Source: Lepidonotus clava (taxonomy: Eukaryota; Annelida; Polychaeta; Phyllodocida; Polynoidae). Taken from it: DNA of 64,000 nucleotides. Positions 24,501 through 36,632 of the stretch are shown piece after piece. The DNA lies in assembly GCA_936440205.1 (NCBI GenBank), contig OW387140.1:30067659-30131658 (forward strand). Direction: 5' to 3'. Made by a program: the position numbers and the translations under genes. The number at the start of each line of letters is the position of its first letter. The stretch's first letter is position 1. The notes below the pieces were generated by a model. The model was given only the letters and a program-made list of their open reading frames with translations. It had not been told where the DNA came from and searched no databases.

Positions 24501-27145
24501 ATATAATACTCTCACTGATGACTCGATGGGTTATAACAAACTTCTCACAATTTCCTACTGAATTTCAATCAAACGATATGCTGACAGTGTAGTCCTAATA
24601 TTAATGCTAATATATAGCTTCATAAGTAATGCCTTACTGCATGCCCATGTATTTAAAACGACATAACGGGCAGAATTATTGGTTGAAATAAACAAACCTG
24701 TGAACAATGTTTTCCACGTAATCATTGTCGATGAAGACATAATCTGTTGATACTGCTTTTCCATTTACTGTAACGCGACCTGAATTGATGGCTTTTTCCT
24801 GCAAAAGGCAATTTAAAAAAAATCAAATAAAATCATCTTAAATAAAAAGTGATTCTTTGGCGGCTGGCAAATAACATAAGACTGGCTCTTTTTAAGCAAT
24901 TCCCTGATGAAAAAATAGGATTCATTCATTTGAAAATACAATAAACAAGGATCGGAATTGCTAACATAATTTTAACTTGAAGAATTAAAACATGAAGAAT
25001 TAAAACACTGACAATGAGGTGAAATGAGAGCGTCACAATTGTGAATATCGTGGAGGATACAATTTGGCTACAGCAGTGATCTACTACATTACCTTATATA
25101 TTCTAAGTTCTGTAGAATAAAGAATGTGATTAATTCTATGGTGATACAGATTTGTTCAACAAAATACGTTAGATTCGTTGGGATAAAATTCTCAGTTAAC
25201 CTTTAAATAACCAACAACATGAATTTATCTTAAGGATCTATCCTTTCCAAAATTATTGTATCACAACTTACGTATGTGGAAATATCATAGGCCTTGAATT
25301 CCTTGGCGAAAATATCCAAAATTTTCTCTCCTACCCATCTACCTTTGGCATACGTTGTGAAGGTAAAATAATATGGATACACTTTGCGTAGACCTGGAAA
25401 AGTACAGTAACATAACACTTAGATACAATAGTATTGTTGTCCTCAGATCATTAAGTTCGTCATTAGAAAGTCTCTGGCAGCAATTACCAAAAGAACTGTA
25501 GAACTTAACAATGAATACTGAAAGCTATAAAGAAAAAACATTTGAAAGCAACTAAGATGTAATGTTGTCTATATAGACCTATAGGTATCAATTATTTATA
25601 ACACATTTCACTATCTTTCATCTCATCAGATTATCTCATTAAGATTTAGTGTGTTGTTATTGTTGTTTAAATAACTCCAAATATGTACCATGGAAGACCT
25701 TACACTTATAAGAATATTGGTCAACACAAATAACCCACAACAATTCATCTATTAGGTCTGCTCTAAATATGGATCTATAGCTATCTAATTATGATCAAAT
25801 CTAGAATATTTCTTGATTTTGCCTGAATACAAAAATTATAATAAACATGTTACCCCCAATATAAATAGATCTAATCACAAAATAACTTACCATTTTCAAA
25901 ATAATAATCGGCGTCATTTAGACCTTTTTCAGTAAAGTTCAGCTCCTTTGTGTCGTTCTTCTTTCTTCGCTTGATAGGGCGACCCTCCTTAGCAGCGATT
26001 CTGTGCTTTGCTCTCATTATCTGTGAAAAGTTCATAAGATGGGTCTGAAGATAAATCTAGACATGGAGTGTAACCGAATTATCTCATATAATACGAGTAC
26101 TGGTTCAAGCTCAAGGATATTTCTACTCACATTACGAATTTGATTCCCACAATTGGTTTCCTTTGAAAATCACATTATCACACAAAGAAATCGATATTTA
26201 AAAAAAAGACCAAAATAAACAACAAAACTGGAGACTAAATCATGAAACCAAGTCCTCACTGTAAATTATGGCTTATCATAGTTTATCATGGGCATGGAAG
26301 ATCATCTATCTCTTATGGAAAACCCAGAAAGCTGAGAAAAGGAAGCTGTCAAATCCTTAAAGGGAGCCAAAACCAATCAATTCAACGAATTTTTTCAAAC
26401 TCAAATAATCATGGAAATCCATTCTTTGAGCCTATTCCTGGCCTTTGTTAAAATATAAACCATGAAATATGATAAAAAATCATTAAAAACATGTTTTTCT
26501 TGCTCAAATCAATTAAAGCGGATCCGCAAAAATTGGGTTTGTTTACAAACAAATGCAAATATTACCATCTCTTGTGGCATTCTACTTAGGTTTCAGCTAG
26601 TTTTCACAGCTGATACTTTACCAATGACCTTAACTAGACTCATCTAACATATTTCTATACTTATCTCAGTTTTGAAAATTTTGTCAATTATATTGGTTTT
26701 GGCTCCCTTTAAATCAAGACTAGCCTAAAGGGGTCCTGATTCTGAATCATTTTTTATTTTTTTCGAGAGGGCTAGGCTAGTAGACCTAGACTTTGCTTCT
26801 ACTTACCCGTTTCATTGCACGCCTGGATAGTTTCTTGGGTGCACTTTCATCTGTTGTTTCTGTATCTTTGGTGTCACCTTCAGACGTACTTAGTTTACCC
26901 TGTGTAGGTTGAGCAGAACACGGGATCACACCAGCACCAGTGGCCGTGGCCGCCGGGCTTTCCCCATTCTTGGTCTCATCAGAGACTGTCTTCGCCTCGA
27001 TACTCGCCATTTCGGACATGGTTGATGAAGCAGAACGATCAACGATTCTGAACACCCGCGTGCATATGGGTGTCAATCTCTTTGTTAGTCTTAATTGTGA
27101 TATGACAGGATAATACAGTGATTTACAAGTACGAAGAAGCCACAT
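21588..27145 (-). CDS. rpusd2: RNA pseudouridine synthase, RPUSD2-like (RluA family), complete
   Basis: This enzyme isomerises uridine to pseudouridine in RNA. Ten exons in transcript order: 27145-26807, 26020-25891, 25393-25272, 24798-24698, 24375-24209, 23829-23688, 23319-23183, 22810-22757, 22583-22492, 22157-21588. All have GT-AG borders and matching phases, giving 617 residues (human 545). Exons 2-5 carry KHRIAAK, the S4-like EKAINSGRVTVNGKAV and VVVVDKPSSIPIHPCGR. The catalytic aspartate is in RLDRLTSG (about residue 292), and THQIRVHLQYLG follows at about 385-397. The C-terminus has the RPUSD2-specific DPLCEECRRAYIDPQPDDLVMFLHAL. The start MWLLRTCKS is chosen because the human protein begins similarly; the basic, acid-poor first 40 residues suggest a mitochondrial signal, with an internal start at MSEMASIE possible for a cytosolic/nuclear form. 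Confidence 0.95.
26361..26708. mobile_element. 348-bp MITE in RPUSD2 intron 1 (TTAA target, Kolobok-like)
   Basis: TTAA at 26357-26360 and 26709-26712 flanks a segment with perfect inverted ends, AGGGAGCCAAAACCAAT on the left and its complement on the right. The TTAA duplication with AGGG-type ends resembles the Kolobok superfamily. The interior has no coding capacity. Confidence 0.85.
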
Positions 27146-27293
27146 GATACTCCTTGGCGGCCATGTTCGCGAACACCGGAAGTACTGAAAATAGCAGAAG
27201 TAGGTCAGCGAAACCGTGCTTACGCGAAGAGGGAGCATTCGTTATTTCTACTATCGGAGACACTGACGGGGATTTATGACCCATTCTCAGCAG

Positions 27294-27445
27294 CAGGGGC
27301 GGATTCATGAATTCAAGAAAGGGGGGCGCGCCCATATTAAAAAAGTCCCGGCGCCCGAGCTGGGGGCAAGAGTTTTACATTAAAAAAATCTAAATTTGGC
27401 CAAAAATCGGGCGGGGGAGGCCCCTCCCGCCTAAATCCGTCCCTG
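27294..27445. mobile_element. 152-bp hAT-like MITE next to the RPUSD2 promoter
   Basis: The ends are CAGGGGCGGATT and (inverted) CAGGGACGGATTTAGG, with GC-rich stem segments near each end. The five bases AGCAG lie directly outside both ends, a 5-bp target duplication like that of the hAT5 group. It sits 149 bp upstream of the RPUSD2 start codon, within or very near its promoter or 5' UTR. Confidence 0.75.
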
Positions 27446-29651
27446 AGCAGCATAGATCTCGGTCTAAACTCCAACATGAAATGTAGTTATTTCCAGAGGA
27501 CAGTCAATCCGAAATATATAGAACGTATCTTTCACTTGCATTTTTCTCATACAATTCTCAAGTCTAAAATCTAAGATTTCACCTGCCTTATGATCTTTTG
27601 CAGATTTGGATATATCTTTCCTATGAACCTTCATTTAGGTATGATTTCTTATTCTACTGCAAATTAAAACTTGTCATTTTTTTGACAATTCAACTTTCTA
27701 GTTTTCATAATAAAGTTTTGATCTAGGGTCCAATAACAATCTGAGATATACTTTCCTTCAAATAATCATTGTCTACTTTGACTATACCAATGGTCAAACT
27801 GAAATAGATTTGACTGACTTTCAACTGCTCTGCATATAGACTACGCTTATCTATCTCAACAGGTGATTAGATTTTTAATACTCTGACGTTTATTACAAAA
27901 TAAAACCTTTACAAAATATATATATTATTAGATAGTATTATTGCATTGATTCGATTATGGTTTCTACACTATAAAGTAGTGATTAAGGTAGCGCAGGCAT
28001 CTTTTACAGAAACGCATGCTCTGAAAAGATAGGATTCGAACTCTCGGCACACTTTATTATAAGATTTAACTTTGCACAAGATACAAGAAGACATTGACAT
28101 ATTTTACCTGCATTTTGAAATCTTTATTCTTATATCTTGAAATCCCAATTATAGATATGTCAACATAATTGCGCTAAGATAATGTAGTCTACAGAAGATC
28201 AAAGAAGATACTGTTCTGATTAAGATTATATATATATTTTTTCATGTAGAGACAAAATGATGATTGTTCTGCAGAAGAGCACCACCCATTTTAAGTCCTC
28301 AAAATCTATTTATTATGACATCCTATAATTACATTATATTGCCGGTTTGTTATTCCTGAATTAGGGACTTCACGTCAAAAAAAGAAAGATCTATAACTTT
28401 GTCCATCACGATAATAGTACAACCTCTGTACATCCAAAACGACTTTGTTTTGTTTATGAACACATAGAGCCTAATCAGATTTGTGTGAAAAAAAGCAGAA
28501 GACGTTTTAGTCAAGCCTCATACAACTTGGCTGTTTCTAAGACCATTACAATAGGTTATGTTACAATCAATAACGCGTACATACAAACCGAAGTCTGAGA
28601 GCATTCCACAAATTACAATACATAAGTATGAATAATCCAAACCGATTTCTCTCTCTGTAACAGTACATGACAAACAAAAAATACCCCTTAATCAATATAT
28701 TTGTGCACATAGACTATAAAGACAAAAAAATTCTGGAACTTCCTCGAAAATGCCGAGCAAACTATTGACACAGGATACGGTGCTTAACTGACGTGTGTAA
28801 TATATATGTAGCAAAACAAAATGTTTCTTGCATATGCTAACACATTAAGTTAGTTGAACGAAATACACAGATATAATAAAAGCTAGAACAAATATGCGCT
28901 TAAAGCATAAACACAATAAAGTATTCTAGCAATTACATAGTAGGAAAAGTTTTACTTTCACATGCTATTCGTTCTCAGTTTAAATTCATGCTACTAGGTG
29001 ATAGATATGATCTCCTACCCCCAAACTCAGCTACTATTTAAGACTAATTTGCAATGTGAATAATGCCAAGCGTGTTTAATTCAAGATTATCCAGAAAATT
29101 GGCTGCTAAGAGACATTTGTACCTTACGTGAGGTAGGGCGTCAGTGGTGCAGGGTAGTGTCAAACACTTTCTTTCAGCATCAAGGCAAATGTTTCGTTCA
29201 CTCATCATTTCTTTTATACTTATTTCGTGGACCTACCCATATATAATATGGACTTTTCCCCATAGGAATTATCTATAAGCACCGAGGTTCGCAGACATGA
29301 TATCAGATCCTCAGAAAAGACCGAGGAATTTGAAGCCTTGATCGTGTTTAAACAATTCAACTGTTTCTTTTTTAAATTACCATAGGTAAATATCTAACTC
29401 TCTTTTGTGTATGATTATTCTTTAGATAAAATTTATAACATGCACTTAATCTAAGAAATGCATTCTCATAGAAAACTCATTCCAATCGCTTGCATCACAT
29501 TATTTACAAATAATTACTCGTCTTTATATATATAATAATTGAAAAGATATAAACATCATGTATAATTACGTGCGATCTGGACTCATACATAACATTCTAC
29601 GGGGCCTTTTTTATGCGTTACTCAAGGTTTAAAAAAATTCACTCAAGTTTT
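27446..29651. other. AT-rich interval, probably the 3' UTR of the zinc-finger gene plus intergenic DNA
   Basis: No open frame of interest. Several AATAAA/ATTAAA-like signals exist on the minus strand, so a long 3' UTR for the zinc-finger gene is plausible. A GGATTCGAACTC string at 28031 recalls a tRNA T-arm but has no partner A box. Confidence 0.4.
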
Positions 29652-32600
29652 CTAAGAATCAATGATAGCCGGTTGTGGTAGTACTTCGGGCATGTAGAGC
29701 AGCTCGTCTCCCAGCTCACACTGAATGCCCCGGTCCATGACCTCAATAAACTCAGCTGCTGCTCCGTCCTCCCTGCCCTCCAGATCCTGGTCTGTGTTGA
29801 CTCCTTGGTCATCAGTCAGCATATGATCCCCACCCGCGATAACACCGTCAGCGCTCGCGCACGCAGGGTTTGGGTCGGTCGAAGAAAAGTCTGCCCCTTC
29901 TTGCCCATACACACTAACTCTATCCCCACCAGGTTGGATTTCCTCAGGATCATCTTTAACCTTGATCGGAGACGCCCCACTGGGTCCACCACCACTGCCG
30001 CTTTCCTCAGCGGAAAACCCAGGATTATTGTCAGTAGCCGTCAACTCGGCTGGCTGGGGCTTTTCGTCCTCCTCACACTTACAATACCCCTCGGATTCAG
30101 TGTCCACATCCATGGGGTCTTCCTCCGTAGAGTCGTTAGTAGTGGCCTGGTCGGGGTCAGGCTTGACGTCCGAGTCGGACATGTCCTTAAACCTCACCGT
30201 CAGGTCCAGAGGTTCATAGGCCGCGTCCTCAGCCGTTTTGGCGTCCTTGCTGGTATCCTTAGAGGAGGCTGCAGTTTTCCGCCTCGAGCTCTGCTTGTGT
30301 TTTTTCTCACATGGCCGTTCGTTGTTTTGGCTGTTGGGGGCGGTGGTTTTGGCGTGTCGGTGGTTCTCAGCCATGCTGGTACTGTCACACTCCTCCACAC
30401 TGAGCACCGACTTGTTCAGACTGATTATACTACCGATGATAGGGTTCTGGGAGAGTTTATCTACTTGTAGACCCTGCATCACTGGGACCTGTTCTGGAAG
30501 GACAGGATCAGTTGGAATGTCCTTAGCTACACTCTTTACTAATTCCTCACTTCGATGTCCCTTTGATTTATGACTTTTCCCACTGTCTGACCGTTTGGGA
30601 CTGCCCCTTTCTTTCTGCATGTCCTGACTGGAGTCAGGCTGCTGATACTCCGTGGGAGAATTCCCAGATGGAACATTGGCTTCACCTGTGTAGCCCATAT
30701 GTTTGTCCAATAGTGCCAACCGCCTTTCGTGTTTCTTTATTCGGTCCTTCGGTAATCGGAGTAATATTTTAATTGGCTTAGGCGCTGATTCAATCTCTGG
30801 GGTGATGTCCGTAGTGGATCTATGACGTCTTCTGTGGTCGTCGCCTTTCTTTCCGAGCTTCACTGGTTTGAAGTGTTTCAGCTTTCTTAATCTCTCTTGT
30901 TGGAGCAGAACTAGTTCGTTTATGTCATCTAATACTACACAGAGTTCCTGGGTTGCCCCGTGAGACTGTCTTAGGGCAGAATCCTCCTTATGTTGGGACA
31001 AGCTCAGTTTTCGATCCTGCCTGCTCAGATCCTTAGACGAGGGACTTTTCTTTTGCTGGTTCGGGGAAGTTTCAGGTGAGTTCTGGGTGGTGATGCGAAT
31101 GGTGAGATCGGTCAATGTAGAAACCTTATACTGTGGAGGCGGTGAAAGTTGGTCACTGTCCGATTTCCTCCTTACTTCAGAGGAAGCAAACTTACGCCCA
31201 TGTTTTTTATCAGCACTGGGTGGTGACTTCCTCCAGTCTTTCACAGTCTGACCAGTTCGCAATGCACGAGCGCCTCGGCTTACGTTACTGGACCGAGTTG
31301 TCACACGTGGTGCATTGCCAACTGGGTTAGTATTTGACACTTCACTGGAATGAGAGGCCTGGTCCTGGCTGGGCTGAGATTCCTTTTTCCTTGTGTCACA
31401 ACATTTGGTGGACACAGACTTTTGACCGTTACTCGCATGGCGTATCCTTCGCCTCAGTCTGGCAGTGCCCACGAGCGCCCGACCAGGACTCGCACAACCT
31501 GATACAGCAGAGACAGGCGGGTCCTCGACCGCTCCCGAACCCGACTGTGAGGTACAGTCTGTAGAAGTGGTGCGCCTTCTCTTAGCTGCTTGAACAGGTT
31601 CCCCGCTCTTAACCACAGGCAGCAACACCTCCCTATTATCACCCACACCCTTAAAGTCGAGTTTCTCTATGAGCACTTTCAGTTCCTTGGAATGAGGACA
31701 CACAGTTTTGTTGATGCTCAGACCAAACTCAAAGGAGCACTTTGTACACCCGCGTACACACTGGCGTATGGGTTCTCCATCGTGCCCGTTCATGTCCATG
31801 TGAGTGCAGGGATTATTGTCCCCTGGTTTCTCATCTCTACAATGATCAGCATCAGTGTGACAAAGAGTTTCACTGATCATCTGAACCTCTGCTACGTAGC
31901 TTCCACTAACACACTTAGTGTCAGCATCTGTACAAATGTCTTCTTCACCTATTACCCTGGCTCCACTTTCTTCCTTATTTTGACAACTAGTGGTACCCTG
32001 TTCAGTAGCGTCCTCTGGGCTAGTAATATTCTGTTTCGTATCACTACACAATTTATTTTCCGAATTACCATCATGGGAAACAACAATTTCCTTCTGATCA
32101 CTCTCCTCTGATTTGTTTGAACTGTTCGCAGTGCAGTCAGTTTTTGCTATGCTTTCCTCACAAGCACTACCCTCCAAAGAAATCTGAACTGGTGCAGATT
32201 CACATGTTTGAACTGGATTATCAGCAACACCCTTTTCCCCTTCATTTCCCTGTTCTGTCTGTGACTGAACGGCCACTTCTCCCTCCATACAAAAGGGTGC
32301 AGTGACACTCACGGGGTTGGCTGGTGATGCCATCTCCTGTGGTGGGCCAACTACCATCTCCTCCGTCTGGGTTTCAATAGGCACTGTGATCAATTCAACA
32401 GGAGCAGGTTCTATATGTTCTAAGACAGTTTCCGTTAGTTCAGAATTGGACGGTGCGTTTGTATTGTCTCCCACAGCCTGCGGTTCAACGATCATTTCAG
32501 CATTGTTTTTAGCATTTTGCACAACTGTGCTGAGCGCCTCCAAGACAGACGAGCAATCCTGTGCGCCCATAACATTCTGCACATACAGCCCAGTCTGTAT

Positions 32601-34787
32601 GAGTCTCTCCGCCTGGGTTACGATCTCAGATTCGATGACAATAGCTGCTGAGGTATCTGATATCACTTGGGCGTCCTCGTGGCTGAGGGCGCTTAGTCCG
32701 TCCTGGCCCTGTCCAGCATCAGTTTCAATCCCACCAAACACCACTGGGCCCGCTTTAGACGCATCTTGCGCATCAGTCTCTGCTCCAGTGTCATTATCAG
32801 TTTCCATTTCATACAGATTCTGTATATCTACATGGCTTATCTCCTTATCAGCTGCTTCCATGTTATCCAACTCTTCTAGCCCTGCCACCACTGTCTCATC
32901 ATTCATGTTTTTCGCTGCAGCGGCTGCGGCAGCATCATCTTCGTCATCGATAACCACCTCATCGAAGGTCTCCGGGTTCACTTCAGTATGACTGCCCAGT
33001 TTGGTTAAAGTCTCTATGGCAGCGTTAATATCCAGTTCTACGTCATCCTCAATGTCATCGAACATAACAGTGTCCACACGTAACTCCTTCTCGTCGTGCA
33101 GCTCGTTAGAATCTTGAAGGACATCATCACTGAGCAATACTTCCTCAGTGGTCAACAGTTTGTCACTTGAATCTTTCTCAACTGATGTATCCTTTTCGCT
33201 CTCAGTTTCTGTAACCGCCTTGGAGCTGTTATCAGTTGGCTCTTCAGAATCCTTCACACTGGATTTCTTTGACTTTCGCCTACCCTTAGATTTTCTCCTG
33301 TTTCCCTTCTTGGGGGTCTTTTTGGTCTTTGACGGTGAAGCCATTGGTTTCTTGTCATCATTTTCTGTTGGGGATGGTTTCTTGTCATCCAAATCTTTCT
33401 CCTTCTTAATTCTTTCAACCTTGATATCTCTTGAGATGGAGCTCGATTTTTTGGCGGACCCCTCTGAAGCATTTGGTTTCTTAGCTTCGCTATGTGGTGC
33501 AGACTTTTTCTGCGGACTTGGGGTCCGTTTTCTGTCCTTCCCTTTCTGTTTTTCTTTCTCACCTTCCTCTTTCTTGTCGCCACTCTCAGCGGCACTGTTC
33601 TTTTCTTTCTTTATCCTTTTCTTGGGTGAAGCACTTTGTGTGTGCGATTCTCCCTCTGACGTACCTGCCTGTCCGGCTTTTGTATCGGTCTCTGTCGTAA
33701 CCTCATCAGTAACGTCAGTTTCAGACCTCTCTAGTTTGATGTCACCTTCTGTTTTAGGCTTGGCATAGTGAATGTAAGAATGCCATATCAGGTGCTGCTT
33801 CGTGCCAAATGCCTTACCACAGTCCTCGCAGGGGAAACCGTCCCCTTTGTGCAGCCACTGGTGGGTCTGGAGGTCAGCTTGTCGCCGGAAACTTTTTCCG
33901 CATTCGGGGCACTGGTACTTTGGGTTATGCGCGTGCTCTTCGAGGTGGCGTTTTAGGCTGGTGTTTTTACTGAAGTGTCTACCACAGATGTCGCAGATTA
34001 ACTCCTTCCCCTTGTTGTGGAACTTCTTATGACTCTCCAGTTGGTCTCTGCTCCTGTACTTCCTCCCACATTGGTCACACTCGTGCACGTGCTCAGCTGT
34101 ATGACGGTATAGGGCCTTCTTGGTCTTGAAGTCCAAATTACACTGGATGCACTTGTAGGACTGCATACCATGGTGGCCTTCCATATGCTTAGCCAATGCA
34201 TAACTGGTGAAGAACTTGCGCTGGCAGCGTTGGCACTTGAACATGTTTTGGTCATTGGGCCGGCGATAAAATCGCAGCCTCCTACTCATGGCAGCAGTTC
34301 CCTCCCCAGCGACATTCTTATCGGTGGCGGATTTATGCGAGTCCATGTGAAGCACAAGGGAGTTGGGACTAGGGAAGATTTTGCCACAGACCGTGCATGG
34401 GTGGACGTTCTTCTTAGTATGACCAAACGCCACATGCTTGGACAAGGCTGATTTCTGCCTGAACTGCTTGCTGCAGTGTGGACACGGGTGAATGGACTCG
34501 GTCGAATGAGTCTCCTGGTGAATCTTCAGCATCGACACGAGAGGGAAGGTTTTGTTGCATGAAGGGCAGGCGTGGTCATTCTCATTGGAGTGAGTCGCCA
34601 TGTGCAGCTTGTACATGAGCGCGCGGCCAAACTTCTCACCACACTCCTCACAAACATACTTCCCAGGCGAGTGTTTCTGTCTCAGATGTCGCTGGAGCTG
34701 CCGCTTGCTGGCCGTGCGATACTTGCACCGCGAGCAGCTGTAGCAGTCAGCACTGCTCAGCTCATCATTGGCTTTCGGTTTGTCCAT
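29652..34787 (-). CDS. C2H2 zinc-finger protein, 11 fingers and a long disordered tail (1711 aa)
   Basis: Probably a nuclear DNA-binding transcription regulator; I do not recognise an ortholog. A single exon encodes the whole protein. Eleven C2H2 fingers fill roughly residues 15-350, from YSCSRCKYRTASKRQLQRH to FPCEDCGKAFGTKQHL, with one longer linker between fingers 5 and 6. The remaining 1350 residues are low-complexity: Lys/Ser-rich basic stretches (KKTPKKGNRRKSKGRRKSKK), acidic stretches, and an alanine run followed later by a Cys-rich segment (CVRGCTKCSFEFG). Near the C-terminus EPLDLTVRF contains PLDLT, a PxDLS-type motif known to bind the CtBP corepressor. Several IKxE/VKxD sites fit SUMO acceptors. 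The frame remains open a little upstream, but the first ATG is at 34787, with a splice acceptor at 34814 in the 5' UTR. Confidence 0.9.
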   Translation of the reverse strand: MDKPKANDELSSADCYSCSRCKYRTASKRQLQRHLRQKHSPGKYVCEECGEKFGRALMYKLHMATHSNENDHACPSCNKTFPLVSMLKIHQETHSTESIHPCPHCSKQFRQKSALSKHVAFGHTKKNVHPCTVCGKIFPSPNSLVLHMDSHKSATDKNVAGEGTAAMSRRLRFYRRPNDQNMFKCQRCQRKFFTSYALAKHMEGHHGMQSYKCIQCNLDFKTKKALYRHTAEHVHECDQCGRKYRSRDQLESHKKFHNKGKELICDICGRHFSKNTSLKRHLEEHAHNPKYQCPECGKSFRRQADLQTHQWLHKGDGFPCEDCGKAFGTKQHLIWHSYIHYAKPKTEGDIKLERSETDVTDEVTTETDTKAGQAGTSEGESHTQSASPKKRIKKEKNSAAESGDKKEEGEKEKQKGKDRKRTPSPQKKSAPHSEAKKPNASEGSAKKSSSISRDIKVERIKKEKDLDDKKPSPTENDDKKPMASPSKTKKTPKKGNRRKSKGRRKSKKSSVKDSEEPTDNSSKAVTETESEKDTSVEKDSSDKLLTTEEVLLSDDVLQDSNELHDEKELRVDTVMFDDIEDDVELDINAAIETLTKLGSHTEVNPETFDEVVIDDEDDAAAAAAAKNMNDETVVAGLEELDNMEAADKEISHVDIQNLYEMETDNDTGAETDAQDASKAGPVVFGGIETDAGQGQDGLSALSHEDAQVISDTSAAIVIESEIVTQAERLIQTGLYVQNVMGAQDCSSVLEALSTVVQNAKNNAEMIVEPQAVGDNTNAPSNSELTETVLEHIEPAPVELITVPIETQTEEMVVGPPQEMASPANPVSVTAPFCMEGEVAVQSQTEQGNEGEKGVADNPVQTCESAPVQISLEGSACEESIAKTDCTANSSNKSEESDQKEIVVSHDGNSENKLCSDTKQNITSPEDATEQGTTSCQNKEESGARVIGEEDICTDADTKCVSGSYVAEVQMISETLCHTDADHCRDEKPGDNNPCTHMDMNGHDGEPIRQCVRGCTKCSFEFGLSINKTVCPHSKELKVLIEKLDFKGVGDNREVLLPVVKSGEPVQAAKRRRTTSTDCTSQSGSGAVEDPPVSAVSGCASPGRALVGTARLRRRIRHASNGQKSVSTKCCDTRKKESQPSQDQASHSSEVSNTNPVGNAPRVTTRSSNVSRGARALRTGQTVKDWRKSPPSADKKHGRKFASSEVRRKSDSDQLSPPPQYKVSTLTDLTIRITTQNSPETSPNQQKKSPSSKDLSRQDRKLSLSQHKEDSALRQSHGATQELCVVLDDINELVLLQQERLRKLKHFKPVKLGKKGDDHRRRHRSTTDITPEIESAPKPIKILLRLPKDRIKKHERRLALLDKHMGYTGEANVPSGNSPTEYQQPDSSQDMQKERGSPKRSDSGKSHKSKGHRSEELVKSVAKDIPTDPVLPEQVPVMQGLQVDKLSQNPIIGSIISLNKSVLSVEECDSTSMAENHRHAKTTAPNSQNNERPCEKKHKQSSRRKTAASSKDTSKDAKTAEDAAYEPLDLTVRFKDMSDSDVKPDPDQATTNDSTEEDPMDVDTESEGYCKCEEDEKPQPAELTATDNNPGFSAEESGSGGGPSGASPIKVKDDPEEIQPGGDRVSVYGQEGADFSSTDPNPACASADGVIAGGDHMLTDDQGVNTDQDLEGREDGAAAEFIEVMDRGIQCELGDELLYMPEVLPQPAIIDS

Positions 34788-36632
34788 CTTGAATGAGATT
34801 CTCAATCTTCAATCTGGAAACAGAGGAAAAACACTGATTAATCTTTTGGTGAAGAGTTTTCTTGATTTATTTGAAAGCATTTGAAGAGTCAAAAAGTTAC
34901 GTTCTTATATAGTTTACCTCTTACACTAACAATCTATACTTGTAAGCTAAACATCGTTTTTCCTCAATAGACTATAATTTTATGTCATCTCATGACCTTG
35001 GAATCGAAAAATCTCCGGTAAATATATGTGTATATCAAAATTAATGAAAACAATACACATGAATTACACCTAACTCAATAGAATATAGGCTTATCATTTC
35101 AGTTTTCGGTGACCACTAGAATCGTGACGGTGAGTCAGCAATAAGACTACTCACGACTGTACAATGTGGCCAGTACTGATCAGATCTAAAGACTGTCCGC
35201 TCTGCATGAGAGAGTTGGGGAGACTATTATGATTATCTGATGGATCAACTTTTTTTTTAAATGTAAGTTTTAAAAGCAATTCCGTGTGAGCAAAAAAAGG
35301 TGTGAAAGCCCAAAATAGGCCTACTCATTAAATAGAGATCTACAGGAGTGTTTTCAACAACGAAATACCGGTAGTAGAGGTTAACAAAAATCTCATTTTA
35401 GACAAAGAATGGAATACTGACCAGACATCTACATCTGACCAATTCATGATCTACTGAATCAATTTAGAAAGTTCCAATACATTTTAATGTAATTTTGGTT
35501 AGATAGAGAATCATTATACTGTCTGATCATAGACCTTCTGTTACAGTGTAGATCAACCGATGGACTATCATAGTAGGCGACAATTTCAGAAGAAATCGGG
35601 AAATAGAAAAATGCTTTCCACCGTTATTTCTTCTAACTGAAATATTATTTAAATTAGAGAAAAAAATCATTTGAAGCGAATTAACTGTGCCCATATCTAT
35701 GTTACATGAAATGTAGACATATATTGTCAAACACACAGTTTCCCGGTTTTCTGGTATATGATTTAAACTAAGACTTCAATCAGGGTCCCCATTCAATTTT
35801 CACAATCAAATTCCCCGAGTTCACCCTGCCGCACTGTAGAATTTTTCCTGTCATAGTTTTGCTGATTGTTTCTGAATCTTAGTGTTCAAGTTTACATAGA
35901 GTCTAGATAGTCTATGTCTCTAAAGAGATGTGTGAAGTTGCCAGAAGAAAATTTTACTCTCAGAAAGTGAAAAATCCAAAATTTTAAGAATCAGAAAATC
36001 GAAAAATTGGGCGGACAGAATTCCCTGTGTTTTAGTTACACTTCCAAATTCTATGTTTTTCTTGACATTGGTTTCTTTTTGCATTTTCCCTGTATTCCCT
36101 GTTTAGTGTGATCCAAAAGAAATTACAATCTTAAATATTTTCTTTAATTCAAAAGAAATATTAATCCAGCGTATTTAAAACGAGACATGCTATATTAAAT
36201 TATAATAGAGCTATAGATGATAGATCTCAGCCTCCTAACGTTACCCCAACTTGCCCAAGTCAAGAAAAGTACTTCAAACTGCAAACTGACACATTCACAT
36301 TGCACCAAATTTAGATCTACGGGAATTTTCAAGTCCATGCAGCTATATTTATTCGCTTTCCAGCTTAATGAATAATTGGAGTTATTAAATAACCGCAAAC
36401 CACGCAAGAACATCCCAATACACATTATTTCTTTGCCGTTTCAACAATAACAGGTGCCCGCCGACTGCGGGTCAATGGCCGAAGCCCCCAGTGGCTTGTC
36501 GCACTGCACCACTCCAGTTACGGGCGCCACGGCGAGTTCGATCTTTTCTCCCTGTACCCAACAATCGCTTCCAAATCACCCATAAGGTTGTTATTTATAC
36601 TTTATAGTACGTGGAGAACTTCATAAACTTAC

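Noticed and set aside
28000-28050. Possible tRNA or tRNA-derived SINE (GGATTCGAACTC)
   Set aside because: The T-arm-like string has no matching A box or acceptor stem on the strand required.
29805-34796. Many plus-strand open frames of 60-230 codons
   Set aside because: All are shadows of the 1711-codon zinc-finger gene on the minus strand.
34788-34805. Longer N-terminus for the zinc-finger protein
   Set aside because: The extension has no ATG and would begin with TTG; a splice acceptor lies immediately upstream.
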